This document shows positions 10,500 to 19,000 of a stretch of DNA of 64,000 nucleotides, piece after piece. The position numbers were made by a program, and so were the translations under genes. Origin of the DNA: an uncultured Gammaproteobacteria bacterium (lineage in GTDB: Bacteria > Pseudomonadota > Gammaproteobacteria > HK1); NCBI GenBank assembly GCA_958295465.1, contig OY282353.1:5137001-5201000 (forward strand), written 5' to 3'. The notes under the pieces were generated by a model, which worked only from the letters and a program-made list of their open reading frames with translations, had not been told where the DNA came from and did not search any database. Position 1 is the stretch's first letter. Each line of letters opens with the position of its first letter.

Positions 10500-10746
10500 G
10501 GTAAATCCTCAAGCCGCATCCTTCGATGCCGTTTTACACGGCCCGGAACCACGATGCGAACGGCGACCGCCAGCGCGGTCGCCCCGGCCAGCGCCGCGGA
10601 CGGGCGAGGAATGGATTTGTTCCATACGAGCCGTCCGGATCCCCGGTGCGGAGTCCAATTCGGCTCCGCTCCACCGTCCCGGATCGCAGTGAGTGGCGTC
10701 GATGATTCTCAGACGGCTTCAAAAGATGAGACGAGCCGAAGCCGCT

Positions 10747-11706
10747 TCATACCGCCCAGATCCTCGGCGTGGTTGCTTCGCGGGCCAGGAACAGCGGCCG
10801 GAGGGTGCGCCAGAGTGTCACGAGCAGGCCCCACGTCCCTTCCATGTCGTCCGAGATGACCCGGCAGGCCAGCACGCCGTCCACCAGGGTCGCCGCCCCC
10901 CGGCCCGCCTCGGAATATAGTCTTGTGCGGGCCGCGCCCGCCTCGAAACATTCCGGCGCCGTGCGGGCCGCGCCCGCCTCGGAACGTTCCAGCACCGTGC
11001 GGGCCGCGGCCAGCAGGTGCTCTCCGGCGGGGTGAAGCAGCAGGCTCGCCAGCGCGCGGCGGCGGGCAAGGCCCCACGCGGCATGCATCAGCGGGGATGC
11101 CGCGTCGAAGACGTTGCGCTCCATCATCAACGGCTCGCCGTCCTTCCACAATTCGAAGTCCTGGCGCATGGAACCCCGGTCGAAGCGCTCGCCGGCGGCG
11201 GGCCGTCCCAAGCATACCGCCTCCCACCCGAGAAAGCGGGCGGATGCCCGCAGATGGACCCGGGTGCTCGCATGGGCGCGGGCTCCCGAGAAGACCAGCG
11301 TGCGTTGCGGGAGCCATTCCAGGGTGGCGCCCGGCGCGACGTGGAGTTCCTGCTCGATCCGGGACAGGCCGCCCGCGCTGCGGTAGACCTTGGTGGCCGC
11401 CGGAGTGGTCAGCAGCGCGTGCGCCCGCTCGTGGAGGCGGCCCGCCACGCGGAGCCGGTCGCCGCCGACCACCCCACCCGGGGGATGCAGCAGGTAGACG
11501 TGGCATACCGGCCCTTCCGGGTAGAAGGGCGACTGCACCATCAGAGGACCTTCGTGAGCCCGGCTTGCCAGCACCGTGCGTCCGCCTCGGGCCTCGAACC
11601 CGAGATCGAGCCGCCCCCGCCAACCGCCTTCCGGCTCGGCGGGGGTGCGGGCGGACGATGCGGGCGGTTGGGAGGTTCCGGGCATGGCGCGCAGCTTCGA
11701 TTGCAT
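10747..11706 (-). CDS. ureD: Urease accessory protein UreD
   Basis: The scaffold of the UreDFG activation complex, first gene of the operon. The core is recognisable: LHPPGGVVGGDRL, TTPAATKVYRS and LEWLPQRTLVFSGA are conserved UreD segments. The frame is open to 12162, but the N-terminal ~150 residues of that frame are not UreD-like; ATG at 11706 or 11685 gives a family-like length (~312-319 residues), and neither has a strong Shine-Dalgarno. A Gly/Ala-rich insertion with a repeated EAGAART motif sits near residues 230-265, where the DNA has a tandem repeat. Confidence 0.88.
   Translation of the reverse strand: MQSKLRAMPGTSQPPASSARTPAEPEGGWRGRLDLGFEARGGRTVLASRAHEGPLMVQSPFYPEGPVCHVYLLHPPGGVVGGDRLRVAGRLHERAHALLTTPAATKVYRSAGGLSRIEQELHVAPGATLEWLPQRTLVFSGARAHASTRVHLRASARFLGWEAVCLGRPAAGERFDRGSMRQDFELWKDGEPLMMERNVFDAASPLMHAAWGLARRRALASLLLHPAGEHLLAAARTVLERSEAGAARTAPECFEAGAARTRLYSEAGRGAATLVDGVLACRVISDDMEGTWGLLVTLWRTLRPLFLAREATTPRIWAV
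10903..11013. repeat. 36-bp tandem repeat inside ureD
   Basis: Two full 36-base units (10927-10962 and 10963-10998) plus partial units on both sides, in frame with ureD. On the minus strand they encode repeats with EAGAART. The unit is a multiple of three, so copy number can vary without breaking the frame. Confidence 0.8.
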
Positions 11707-11995
11707 TTGTATCCGATCACCGGCATTCGCACATCCATCCGAATTCGACTTCTTGCGATCGTCGGCGACTCCCTGTTCCCTTGGGCAGAGCAATTGACCG
11801 CCCCGGCCGCGACCGTACCGGCCGTTGCCGTTTTCACCGGGAGCAAGCCGTGACCGCACGGTACCGGTGACCGATCGGCGATCGTTCCAGGACGCACGCA
11901 TCTGAACCGCCGATGAAGTCGGAGTCGGATGCGTCGTCTTCCGTCCATCTGGCCCACTGCATGATTGATCGCCTGCGTCGCGTCCTTCCATCGCG

Positions 11996-12163
11996 GTGGG
12001 GGCGCTGGCCGTCGCCGGTTTGCAGAAACGGCTGTTGTCGTCCATCGAGGCGTTCGCGAAGACCCTCGCGGTGCACCGGAGAGGCGTCCTGCGGGCGCTG
12101 GAGGAGGCTCGCGACGCCGAGGAACTCCCCGACGCGACGCTGGCCGATCTCGAAGCGATCACC
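11996..12163 (+). pseudogene. Fragment resembling a helicase C-terminal segment
   Basis: About 55 codons read VAGLQKRLLSSIEAFAKTL and AVHRRGVLRALEEA, which resembles a segment of large SNF2/DEAD-type helicase proteins (LQKRLLSSIEAF is a motif I associate with them). No helicase motifs I-VI are present, and the match ends where the 17-bp repeat shared with tRNA-Gln begins. I read it as a remnant of a gene truncated by an insertion or deletion. The assignment rests on memory of the motif and needs a database comparison. Confidence 0.35.
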
Positions 12164-12180
12164 AGTCAAAGTCCCGTGCC
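12164..12180. repeat. Candidate att-like repeat, left copy
   Basis: AGTCAAAGTCCCGTGCC here is identical to the anticodon-arm region of tRNA-Gln at 14025-14041, in the same orientation. Tyrosine recombinases often use the anticodon arm as attachment site, so this could be the distal end of an integrated element. No integrase gene is visible between the copies. Confidence 0.4.
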
Positions 12181-12429
12181 CATCACTCATAACACGTTGA
12201 GTTTGAAAACAATCTTTGGCGAGATCGCCCCTTCACCTGCCATTTCACACACCATTTTTCAGGCGACTAGACGATACGGCGAGAGACTATACGGGACACT
12301 TCGGCGGGTTGTACACTCGTTTCCGACTTCCGGGCCGGTCTCATTGAAGCGCCCTCGAAACGATGCCGGAACCGCCGAACGATGGTCCCTTTCCGGCCCG
12401 GAGCCACCGCCCAGGGAGAACGCGCGGGG

Positions 12430-12708
12430 ATGGAACGAGCCATGTTCAAGCTCAGCCAGGAAACCATCGCCATCGTCACGGTCGGCCTCGCACTGGCTAC
12501 CCTCATCGTCACCGGAGACGCCGCCAATCGGGCCGAAGCCCGCGCCGACCGGGAAACCCTCCGGGTGGAGGCTCGCGCCGACCGCACCGAGGCTCAGGCC
12601 GCGCGCGAAGCCGACCGGGAAGCCTTCGAGCAGCACATCATCCGGTTGACCCAGGGACAGAGCCGGCTGACCGGCATCGTCGAGCAGATGCGCACCGCCG
12701 GACGATAG
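12430..12708 (+). CDS. Small membrane-anchored coiled-coil protein
   Basis: A 92-residue protein: one transmembrane helix near the N-terminus (ETIAIVTVGLALATLIV) followed by a charged Ala/Arg/Glu/Asp helix with a heptad-like pattern. ATG at 12430 is preceded by AGGGAG; ATG at 12442 is an alternative. I do not know a function. The next two genes have the same architecture and charge pattern, so the three form a small cassette. Confidence 0.6.
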   Translation: MERAMFKLSQETIAIVTVGLALATLIVTGDAANRAEARADRETLRVEARADRTEAQAAREADREAFEQHIIRLTQGQSRLTGIVEQMRTAGR

Positions 12709-12732
12709 GAGCGCTACCGGAGAACCGCCGCC

Positions 12733-12906
12733 ATGTCTCCCGAGCTCATCGCCATCATCGGCGCCGCAATCGCCCTCGCCGCGGTCATCCTCCCCGGTCA
12801 ACATGCGATGCGCCGCGACATTGCCGACCTTCGCGAACGCATGGCGCGGCTGGAAGGGTTGTTCGAGGGGTTCACACGCCGCGAGTCCGCGCCGCCGCCC
12901 GCGTAG
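12733..12906 (+). CDS. 57-residue membrane/coiled-coil protein
   Basis: A short gene starting MSPELIAIIGAAIALAAVI (membrane helix), followed by a charged helix with RDIADLRERMARLEGLF and a Pro-rich end. It lies 24 bases after the preceding gene and is clearly related to it in layout (SxETIAIV versus SPELIAII). Similar short helix-plus-coil proteins often come in pairs with DUF1640 genes. Function unknown. Confidence 0.6.
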   Translation: MSPELIAIIGAAIALAAVILPGQHAMRRDIADLRERMARLEGLFEGFTRRESAPPPA

Positions 12907-12925
12907 CCGGTCCACGGGGAACGCC

Positions 12926-13243
12926 ATGACCGCCGCGACCTTCGACACCCTCAGCGCCGCCCGCGAGCTCAAAGCGGCCGGCATCGAACCCGAGCACGCC
13001 GAAGCCATCGCCGGCACGGTCCGGCAGGCCACCGCCGCCGACCGGGAAGCACTGGCGACGAAGGCGGACCTCGCCGAGCTCCGGGCAGACATGCAGGCGG
13101 ACCTTCGCGCCGCCATCGAACCGCTCGCCACGAAAGCCGAGCTTGCCGCCCTTCGCGCCGAGCTCGGGACCATCCGATGGTCAGTCGGCTTGATTGCCGC
13201 GTTCCTGTTCGCCATCGGCCTTCGAGTGTTCGGGTTGATCTGA
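12926..13243 (+). CDS. DUF1640-like coiled-coil membrane protein
   Basis: A 105-residue protein starting MTAATFDTLSAARELKAAGI, the usual opening of bacterial DUF1640-type proteins. A central coiled coil with ATKADLAELRADMQADLR and ATKAELAALRAEL repeats follows, then a C-terminal membrane helix (SVGLIAAFLFAIGLRVFGLI). The family is distantly related to mitochondrial calcium uniporter regulators, but its bacterial role is not established. It forms a cassette with the two preceding genes. Confidence 0.7.
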   Translation: MTAATFDTLSAARELKAAGIEPEHAEAIAGTVRQATAADREALATKADLAELRADMQADLRAAIEPLATKAELAALRAELGTIRWSVGLIAAFLFAIGLRVFGLI

Positions 13244-13251
13244 CCCGCGCC

Positions 13252-13305
13252 ATGACCGCGAGCACCTTCGACACCCTCACCGCCCTTCGATTCTTCCCCG
13301 CTTGA
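13252..13305 (+). pseudogene. Truncated second DUF1640 start
   Basis: Seventeen codons, MTASTFDTLTALRFFPA, repeat the opening of the gene just upstream (MTAATFDTLSAARELK) and then stop. This looks like the remains of a tandem duplicate or a recombination scar. Spacing to the preceding stop is eight bases. Confidence 0.5.
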
Positions 13306-13583
13306 CCTTCCACCGGGCCGGGCCGGCCGTTCGCGCACGCCATCCGCACGTCGAGCCGATGCCGGCCGCCGTTGCCGACGACGTCGACGGCCGCCGCGCC
13401 CTTGAAGCATGAGGAAACCGGGGGGGTAGGGGTCAATTCGCAGGCCGGTGGGGGGGCCGGCGATGCGCCGGCGCTTGGGTCTCTATCAGGTACCCTTCTC
13501 CGACAAGCTGGCTCGCGCGACTTCCAGGGCCGCGACACCCGCGCCGCCCAGGGCCGCGACGCTCTCGCACAGGGTAGATGCGC

Positions 13584-13901
13584 CTACCGGTCCCGGTCCC
13601 GATCCACGTACTCCACGTCCGCCGCCGACAGCCCAAGCGCCTCGCGCCGCTTGGCGATCTCGCGCATCAGCACCGTCGCCTCGCGATGGATCTCCGCCGG
13701 CGTCTTGCCCGCCAGGTCGTCGTCGTGCTCCGGCTTCGGCGTCTCCGTCATGCCGAGCCGCGACTTGGCGAGAAACTTCAGGAGCGCCGGGTTGCCTCCC
13801 GTCCACCGCCCCGCCTCCGCGTCCCAGGTCCCGATGGCGTGATCTTCGAGGGATTGCAGGATCTCCCCGTACAGGCTCGCCAGGGCTGGCAGGCAGGCCA
13901 C
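13584..13901 (-). CDS. Hypothetical protein, possibly phage-related
   Basis: About 105 residues, acidic, with GNPALLKFLAKSRLGMTE in the middle and a charged helical C-terminus (TVLMREIAKRREALGLSAAD). The GNPALLxFLxKxxLGM segment resembles a stretch found in some phage small-terminase-like and replication-associated proteins, a weak resemblance. The frame is open upstream of the GTG used here and no ribosome site is visible, so it may be a 5'-truncated gene. It lies between the DUF1640 cassette and tRNA-Gln. Confidence 0.4.
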   Translation of the reverse strand: MACLPALASLYGEILQSLEDHAIGTWDAEAGRWTGGNPALLKFLAKSRLGMTETPKPEHDDDLAGKTPAEIHREATVLMREIAKRREALGLSAADVEYVDRDRDR

Positions 13902-13987
13902 GGGCAGGGATTCGGGCAGGCTCGCCCGCCGCGAGGCTCTACGGGCCGCTCAGGGCGCTGTGTACGGGACTAAACGGCTGATTTCGT

Positions 13988-14062
13988 TGGCTGGGGTGCC
14001 TGGATTCGAACCAGGGAATGCGGGAGTCAAAGTCCCGTGCCTTGCCGCTTGGCTACACCCCA
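13988..14062 (-). tRNA. tRNA-Gln (TTG)
   Basis: A 75-base cloverleaf on the minus strand: acceptor TGGGGTG paired with CACCCCA, D-arm AGCCAAGCGGCAAGGC, anticodon loop with TTG, T-arm with GGTTCGAATCC, discriminator G and encoded CCA. Layout and length match bacterial tRNA-Gln. It lies downstream of ispE as in many gammaproteobacteria. Its anticodon-arm sequence is repeated at 12164. Confidence 0.95.
14025..14041. repeat. Candidate att-like repeat, right copy within tRNA-Gln
   Basis: AGTCAAAGTCCCGTGCC inside the tRNA-Gln anticodon arm, identical to 12164-12180. If these are recombination sites they would bound a ~1.86-kb element carrying the DUF1640 cassette, with tRNA-Gln kept intact at the right end. 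Confidence 0.4.
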
Positions 14063-14103
14063 AGGTCGATTCGAAGGATCGGGCTCGCCGCCCGCGCCGC
14101 CGT

Positions 14104-15024
14104 TCAATCCGCGCCGACGAACAGCGGAGATCGATTCAGCCCTCTCGCCACCAGACCGCGCCCCGGCGCCGGCACTGCGCCGGCGACCTCGACGGCCCAC
14201 TCCCGGGTGTCGAACGGCGCGAACACCGTCGCGCCGGTGCCGGTCAGCCTCGCCCGGGAATATCGCGAGAGCCAGTCGAGCGCATCGCCCACCCGCGGGT
14301 GCATCTCCCTGACCACCGGTTCGCAGTCATTATGGGTCGCATCCAGGAGACGGTCGATCGGCAACGGGGGTTCCGGCGTTTCAGGCCCGCCTCGGAACAG
14401 GCTTTTCATTCTGATTCCGGGGGTATTTCGTGTCAACGCGGGCGCGCGGAAGACATCGGCGGTGGAGACTGCGAAGGGGAGCACGATCAGCACGTACCAG
14501 GGCTGCTCCAGGGTGAGAGGAGTCAGACGCTCGCCCACCCCCTCCGCCCAGGCCGCGAGACCGCGTACGAAGACCGGCACGTCCGCTCCCAGTTTCACCG
14601 CCAATGCTGCCAGTCGATCCGCATCCATGCCGAGGCCCCATAGCCTGTCGAGCCCGACAAGGGTCGAGGCCGCATCGCTGCTCCCGCCGCCGAGTCCGCC
14701 GCCGAGCGGAATCCGCTTCTCGACACCCACGTCCACACCCTCGTCGATCCCGAATTCCTCGCGCACGAGCCGTGCGGCCCGGACGGCGAGATCGTCCGCC
14801 TCGGCCACCCCGGGAGTCGCGGTGATGCGGCGCAGCAGCGTATCGGCGCGGCGCGCAATGCGTACCCGATCCGCGAGGTCGATGAATTGGAAGACCGTCT
14901 GAAGTTCGTGGTAGCCGTCCGGGCGCCGCCCCACCACGTGCAGGAAGAGGTTGAGCTTTGCCGGTGCGGGAAGCTCGATCACGTCATGGACACATTGCCC
15001 GCGCCCTGCCCGCCGGCCGTTCAC
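14104..15024 (-). CDS. ispE: 4-diphosphocytidyl-2-C-methyl-D-erythritol kinase IspE
   Basis: A 306-residue GHMP-family kinase phosphorylating CDP-methylerythritol in the non-mevalonate isoprenoid pathway. Visible are PAPAKLNLFLHVVGRRPDGYHEL at the start region (read in pieces: PAKLNLFL, RRPDGYHELQTVF), the ATP-binding PLGGGLGGGSSDAA, and LTGTGATVFA near the end. The start codon is GTG at 15024, overlapping the lolB stop (GTGA); an internal GTG nearer the PAPAKLN motif is an alternative. It is translationally coupled to lolB. Confidence 0.95.
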   Translation of the reverse strand: MNGRRAGRGQCVHDVIELPAPAKLNLFLHVVGRRPDGYHELQTVFQFIDLADRVRIARRADTLLRRITATPGVAEADDLAVRAARLVREEFGIDEGVDVGVEKRIPLGGGLGGGSSDAASTLVGLDRLWGLGMDADRLAALAVKLGADVPVFVRGLAAWAEGVGERLTPLTLEQPWYVLIVLPFAVSTADVFRAPALTRNTPGIRMKSLFRGGPETPEPPLPIDRLLDATHNDCEPVVREMHPRVGDALDWLSRYSRARLTGTGATVFAPFDTREWAVEVAGAVPAPGRGLVARGLNRSPLFVGAD

Positions 15025-15728
15025 ACCGGATCACGCTCCACCTTCCATCGCCGGACGACGACGGTCGCTTCGACCGACTCGCTCGAAAACCGGATGCGCT
15101 CGGGGAGCGAAAGATCGTCGATGTCACCGTACCGTTCGTAGACCACCGTCCACCCCGCCTGTTCAAGATCGGCAAGGCGTCCGTGGTCGTCGAGCTCCAT
15201 CTTCCACGTGGCTCCATCGGGCGCGGGCGCCCCGACAATCCAGTAGCGCAGCCCGTGGAGCGGCACGGACCAGCCGACCTCGCGTTCGAGAAGCGCCTCC
15301 GGTGATTCGGCCCGGACGCGGCGGCTATCGGCGAACCGAGCCTCCACCCCCGCCTCCGACCCTTCGACCTCGAACAGTCCGACCCCGAGCGGGCCGGTGA
15401 ACCGCACGAGATAGGAATCACCCGTCTGGCGCCATCGCATACCCACCCGCGACACGTCGTCACCCGAACGCAAGACCAGGGTGCCCTGCATGGTCCAGGT
15501 CTGAAGGCGGGACAGTGCGAGGGCGTGGGCTTGCCATGCCGTATCGCGTTCGGTGGAAACGCGCTCGGACGGAACGCGCCCCGGGAGCATCTCGCATCCC
15601 GCGAGCAGCACCACACCGGCCGCCAGCCACGCCAGCGCCGCCCGCCTCGACCCTCGCGGGCGCCATCCGGTACGCGGAAACGGATCCCACCGCGGCGAGC
15701 GGCCGGGCTGCGCGGGGCGGGGCGTCAA
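15021..15728 (-). CDS. lolB: Outer-membrane lipoprotein insertion factor LolB
   Basis: A lipoprotein that receives lipoproteins from LolA and inserts them into the outer membrane. The lipobox LLAGC follows a hydrophobic stretch (LAWLAAGVVLLAGC). The body contains WTMQGTLVLRSGDDV and VRFTGPLGVGLFEVEG, fitting LolB's beta-barrel fold. Start is uncertain: TTG at 15728 overlaps the stop of the upstream TPR gene as TTGA; ATG at 15797 would overlap that gene by 73 bases. Either way the lipid-attachment Cys is unchanged. Its end overlaps ispE. Confidence 0.85.
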   Translation of the reverse strand: MTPRPAQPGRSPRWDPFPRTGWRPRGSRRAALAWLAAGVVLLAGCEMLPGRVPSERVSTERDTAWQAHALALSRLQTWTMQGTLVLRSGDDVSRVGMRWRQTGDSYLVRFTGPLGVGLFEVEGSEAGVEARFADSRRVRAESPEALLEREVGWSVPLHGLRYWIVGAPAPDGATWKMELDDHGRLADLEQAGWTVVYERYGDIDDLSLPERIRFSSESVEATVVVRRWKVERDPV

Positions 15729-17455
15729 AGCCCGAAGCGCTCGATCACGTCGAGCAGGCGCTCGTCGTCCGGCGCCGCCTCGAGCGCGGAGCTCCATACC
15801 GCACGGGCCTCGACCTTGTTCCCCAGCACCCAGAGCACCTCACCGAGGTGGGCCGCGATCTCGGGGTCGGGGTTGAGCGACATCGCCCGCCGGAGCTGAA
15901 CGAGCGCCTCTTCGTGCCGTCCCATGCGGTGGAGCACCCACCCCAGGGAATCGACGATGTAGTGATCGGCGGGCTTGAGCTCGACTGCGCGTTTGATGAG
16001 TTCATAGGCCTCATCATATCGATCGGTCCGATCGGCGAGGGTGTAGCCCAGGGCGTTGAGGGCATCGGCGTTGTCCGGTTCGCGCGAAAGGATGTCGCGC
16101 ATGTCGCGCTCGAGGAGGTCCAGCCGATCCATCTCCACCGCGAGCATCCCGCGCGCATAGAGGAGATTCGAGTTTCCGGGGAACTCCGCGAGCGATGCAT
16201 CGTAGACCGCCATCGCTTCGTCGAAACGCTCCGCGCGCGTGAGCAGCCCCGCCTCGGCGCTGTAGATGCGCACCGTCTCCCCGGTGTTCTCGCTTCGCAT
16301 CCCGTGCAGATGACGCCGCGCCGCTTCAAGGTCGCCACCCTCGGCAAACAGCACCGCGACCCTGATCTGGGCATTCAGTCGATGCTCGCCGCGCCGGACG
16401 CGCCGGTACGAAGCGATCGCATCGTCCGGACGTTGTTCGGACTCCGCGATCCGGGCGAGATAGTAGTGCGCCGCATCGCGCCGCAAGTCGCGGCTCGCGA
16501 GTCTCTCGAACTGCCGCTTCGCTTCATCGAGCTGGTTCGTCTGCACCAGCAGCAGCCCGAGCGCGTAGCGGGCGTCGTCGTTCCCGGGGTCCCCTGCCAC
16601 CAGGCGCTCGAATTCGGCGCGGGCCTGCTCGTAGCGTCTCGTGTCGACGAGCGTGCGCGCATAGGTCATGCGGACCATGCTCGAATCGGGGACGTGCTCC
16701 AGAAATTCCTCGAGCACGCGGAGCGCCCCTTCGACGTCGTCCGCGCGCTGGCGCACGCGCGCGCGCAAGACGGTGGTCCGGGCATCGCCGGGATCGAGCT
16801 CGTACGCACGCTCGATGGCCGCCGACGCCTCCTCGATCCGACCGGTACGGACAAGAAGCCGGGCAAGCGCCAGGTGCGCCGCCGCATCGTCCTCGTGCCC
16901 GAGGACGAGCCGTCGCATCGCGGCGGACGCCGCCTCCCCGTCCCGCTCCGAGGCAAGCAGGTCGGCGGCGCGCTGAAACCCCGCTCCGGGTGGATCGGTC
17001 TGTGCCTCCACGATCTCTTCGAGGTGTACGACCGCCCCGTCGACGTCGCCGGTCCGGATCAGCAGGGATGCAAGTGCCTGCCTGGCCTCGACGCTCGACG
17101 GCTCGGCGTCACTCCACAGGCGCGCCGCCTCCAGCGCTTTTTCTTCATCGCGCGCGAACACCGCGAGCTTCGCCGCCCGCGCCGCGACGCCCGCGTCCCG
17201 GGTCTCCCTGGCGACGTCCAGATAGTGCTTGAGCGAGAGCGGCACGTCGCCGCGATGGCCGGCGAGTTCTCCGACCAGCAACTTGTAGAGTACGCGCGCG
17301 TTCAGCCCGCGGCGGGGAGGGAGAGCGGCGCCGGTGCTGCCGGAATCGACCGCGACCGCCCCGGGCGTCGCCGGGCCGGTGGCGGTGCATCCGGTGAGGA
17401 CGACCGCGGTGATCGCGGCGGCAAGAGCGAACGTCCGGAGCCGCCGCCCGGCCAC
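15725..17455 (-). CDS. TPR-repeat lipoprotein
   Basis: A protein of about 576 residues with a lipoprotein signal (AGRRLRTFALAAAITAVVLTGC) and then tetratricopeptide repeats to the end. Repeats such as DADALNALGYTLADR-type units occur late (NADALNALGYTLADRTDRYD, ADHYIVDSLGWVLHRMGR). This composition matches the tetratricopeptide protein encoded next to lolB in many gammaproteobacteria. GTG at 17455 is chosen since AGGGAG lies nine bases upstream and it begins the signal peptide directly. It probably scaffolds protein complexes at the outer membrane; the specific partner is unknown. It is divergent from hemA. Confidence 0.85.
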   Translation of the reverse strand: MAGRRLRTFALAAAITAVVLTGCTATGPATPGAVAVDSGSTGAALPPRRGLNARVLYKLLVGELAGHRGDVPLSLKHYLDVARETRDAGVAARAAKLAVFARDEEKALEAARLWSDAEPSSVEARQALASLLIRTGDVDGAVVHLEEIVEAQTDPPGAGFQRAADLLASERDGEAASAAMRRLVLGHEDDAAAHLALARLLVRTGRIEEASAAIERAYELDPGDARTTVLRARVRQRADDVEGALRVLEEFLEHVPDSSMVRMTYARTLVDTRRYEQARAEFERLVAGDPGNDDARYALGLLLVQTNQLDEAKRQFERLASRDLRRDAAHYYLARIAESEQRPDDAIASYRRVRRGEHRLNAQIRVAVLFAEGGDLEAARRHLHGMRSENTGETVRIYSAEAGLLTRAERFDEAMAVYDASLAEFPGNSNLLYARGMLAVEMDRLDLLERDMRDILSREPDNADALNALGYTLADRTDRYDEAYELIKRAVELKPADHYIVDSLGWVLHRMGRHEEALVQLRRAMSLNPDPEIAAHLGEVLWVLGNKVEARAVWSSALEAAPDDERLLDVIERFGL

Positions 17456-17573
17456 CGTGCATGACTCCCTGCCCGCGACGCGCGGCCTTCCGGCCGCCGC
17501 GGACGGCCCTTCGACCATCCGGGCCGAATCTTGCGACGGAGCTGTGGCCATCGATTGCCCTCGGAACGGCTTG

Positions 17574-17602
17574 TTCGCACCTTCAAGCATCGCCGGTACA
17601 AT
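17574..17602 (+). promoter_or_regulatory. Candidate sigma-70 promoter for hemA
   Basis: TTCGCA and TACAAT are separated by 17 bases in the divergent hemA/TPR spacer, about 100 bases upstream of the hemA start. A TATACT lies slightly further downstream at 17614. Prediction from consensus only. Confidence 0.35.
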
Positions 17603-17704
17603 GCATTCTCCACTATACTTCATGCAGGGATTCAGGCAATCGGCGCGACCCCGTTCAAGCCGCGCCGGTTGCGGCGCTCCATTTGGTGCATCCCGCGAGC
17701 CGTC

Positions 17705-19000
17705 ATGTCGATCGTCGCCCTGGGATTGAATCACACCACGGCTCCGCTGGAGCTTCGTGAACGGGTCAGTATCGACCACGCCGGGACGCCGTCGGCGCTC
17801 AGGTCGCTGTCCGGCTTCCCCGGGGTCAGCGAAGCGGCAATCCTCTCGACCTGCAACCGCACCGATCTGTACTGCGGGATGGACGCCAGCCAGGATGCGC
17901 CCACCCGCTGGTTCGATGAGTTTCTCGGCATCGACCGCCGCGATCTCGCCGGCCACCTCTACGTGCACCGGGAGGATGCCGCGGTGCGTCACGTCATGCG
18001 GGTCGCGAGCGGACTCGATTCGATGGTACTCGGCGAGCCGCAGATCCTCGGCCAGTTCAAGCAGGCATACGGGCTGGCCCGGCGCGAGGGCTCCCTCGGG
18101 GTGGTGCTCGACAAGCTCTTCCAGCGTTCGTTCTCGGTCGCGAAGCGTGTGCGCACCGATACCGACGTCGGCGCAGGCCCGGTCTCGGTCGCATACGCTG
18201 CGGTAACCCTCGCCCACCGGATCTTCGGGGACCTCGACGCACGCACCGCGCTGCTCGTCGGCGCCGGTGACACGATCGAGCTCTGCGCGCGCCACCTCGG
18301 ATCGAGCCGCATCGGACGAATGGTGGTGGCGAACCGTACCCTCGCGCATGCCCGCCGCATTGCGACCGCGCTCGGAGCGTACGCCATCTCGCTCGACGAG
18401 ATTCCGCTGCATCTCGCCGAGGCGGACATCGTCATTTCGTCCACGAGCAGCCGCGAGCCGGTCATCTCCTTCGAGCAGACGCGAGCCGCGGTGCGCCGGC
18501 GCAGACGCCGTCCGATGTTCATGGCCGATCTTGCCGTTCCGCACGACATCGACCGCGGCGCCGGCAGCCTCCCCGACGTGTACCTGTACAACGTCGACGA
18601 CCTCGCGGACGTGATCGAGGAGGGCCGGCAGCGGCGCGTGGCGGCGGCGGGGGTGGCGGAAGGGATCGTCGACCAGCAGGTCGCGGAGTTCATGGCCTGG
18701 ATGCGCGGGCGGCGGGTGGCTTCGATCATCGTCCAGGTGCGGGAGTCGGCCGCCGCCGCCAGGGAAGAAGTGCTCGTGAAGGCGCGCCGCCGGCTGCAAG
18801 GCGGCGAGCCGGCGGACGAGGTCATCGAATACGTTGCGCGCACCCTCACCAACAAGCTGCTCCACGCGCCGAGCGCCGGCATCCGCGAAGCGGGGGCGGA
18901 CGACCGCCAGGACGTCGTCGAGGCGGCGAGAATGCTCTTCGGTGTGACCGGGGGGGACGAGGCGCCGGCTCGCGGGCCGGACCCCGAACGTTCGCAATGA
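17705..19000 (+). CDS. hemA: Glutamyl-tRNA reductase
   Basis: A 431-residue enzyme reducing glutamyl-tRNA to glutamate-1-semialdehyde, the first step of C5 tetrapyrrole synthesis. It starts [20 protein letters not shown], the conserved opening; the nucleophile is Cys50 in [27 protein letters not shown] and the NADPH-binding [16 protein letters not shown] follow. The frame is open upstream but ATG at 17705 gives the normal start. The stop overlaps prfA (ATGA), a frequent hemA-prfA arrangement. Its haem product would also serve the c-type cytochrome encoded nearby. Confidence 0.96.
   Translation: MSIVALGLNHTTAPLELRERVSIDHAGTPSALRSLSGFPGVSEAAILSTCNRTDLYCGMDASQDAPTRWFDEFLGIDRRDLAGHLYVHREDAAVRHVMRVASGLDSMVLGEPQILGQFKQAYGLARREGSLGVVLDKLFQRSFSVAKRVRTDTDVGAGPVSVAYAAVTLAHRIFGDLDARTALLVGAGDTIELCARHLGSSRIGRMVVANRTLAHARRIATALGAYAISLDEIPLHLAEADIVISSTSSREPVISFEQTRAAVRRRRRRPMFMADLAVPHDIDRGAGSLPDVYLYNVDDLADVIEEGRQRRVAAAGVAEGIVDQQVAEFMAWMRGRRVASIIVQVRESAAAAREEVLVKARRRLQGGEPADEVIEYVARTLTNKLLHAPSAGIREAGADDRQDVVEAARMLFGVTGGDEAPARGPDPERSQ

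Noticed and set aside
15515-17464. 649-codon open frame on the plus strand
   Set aside because: Antisense to the TPR lipoprotein and lolB; no domain and no ribosome site.
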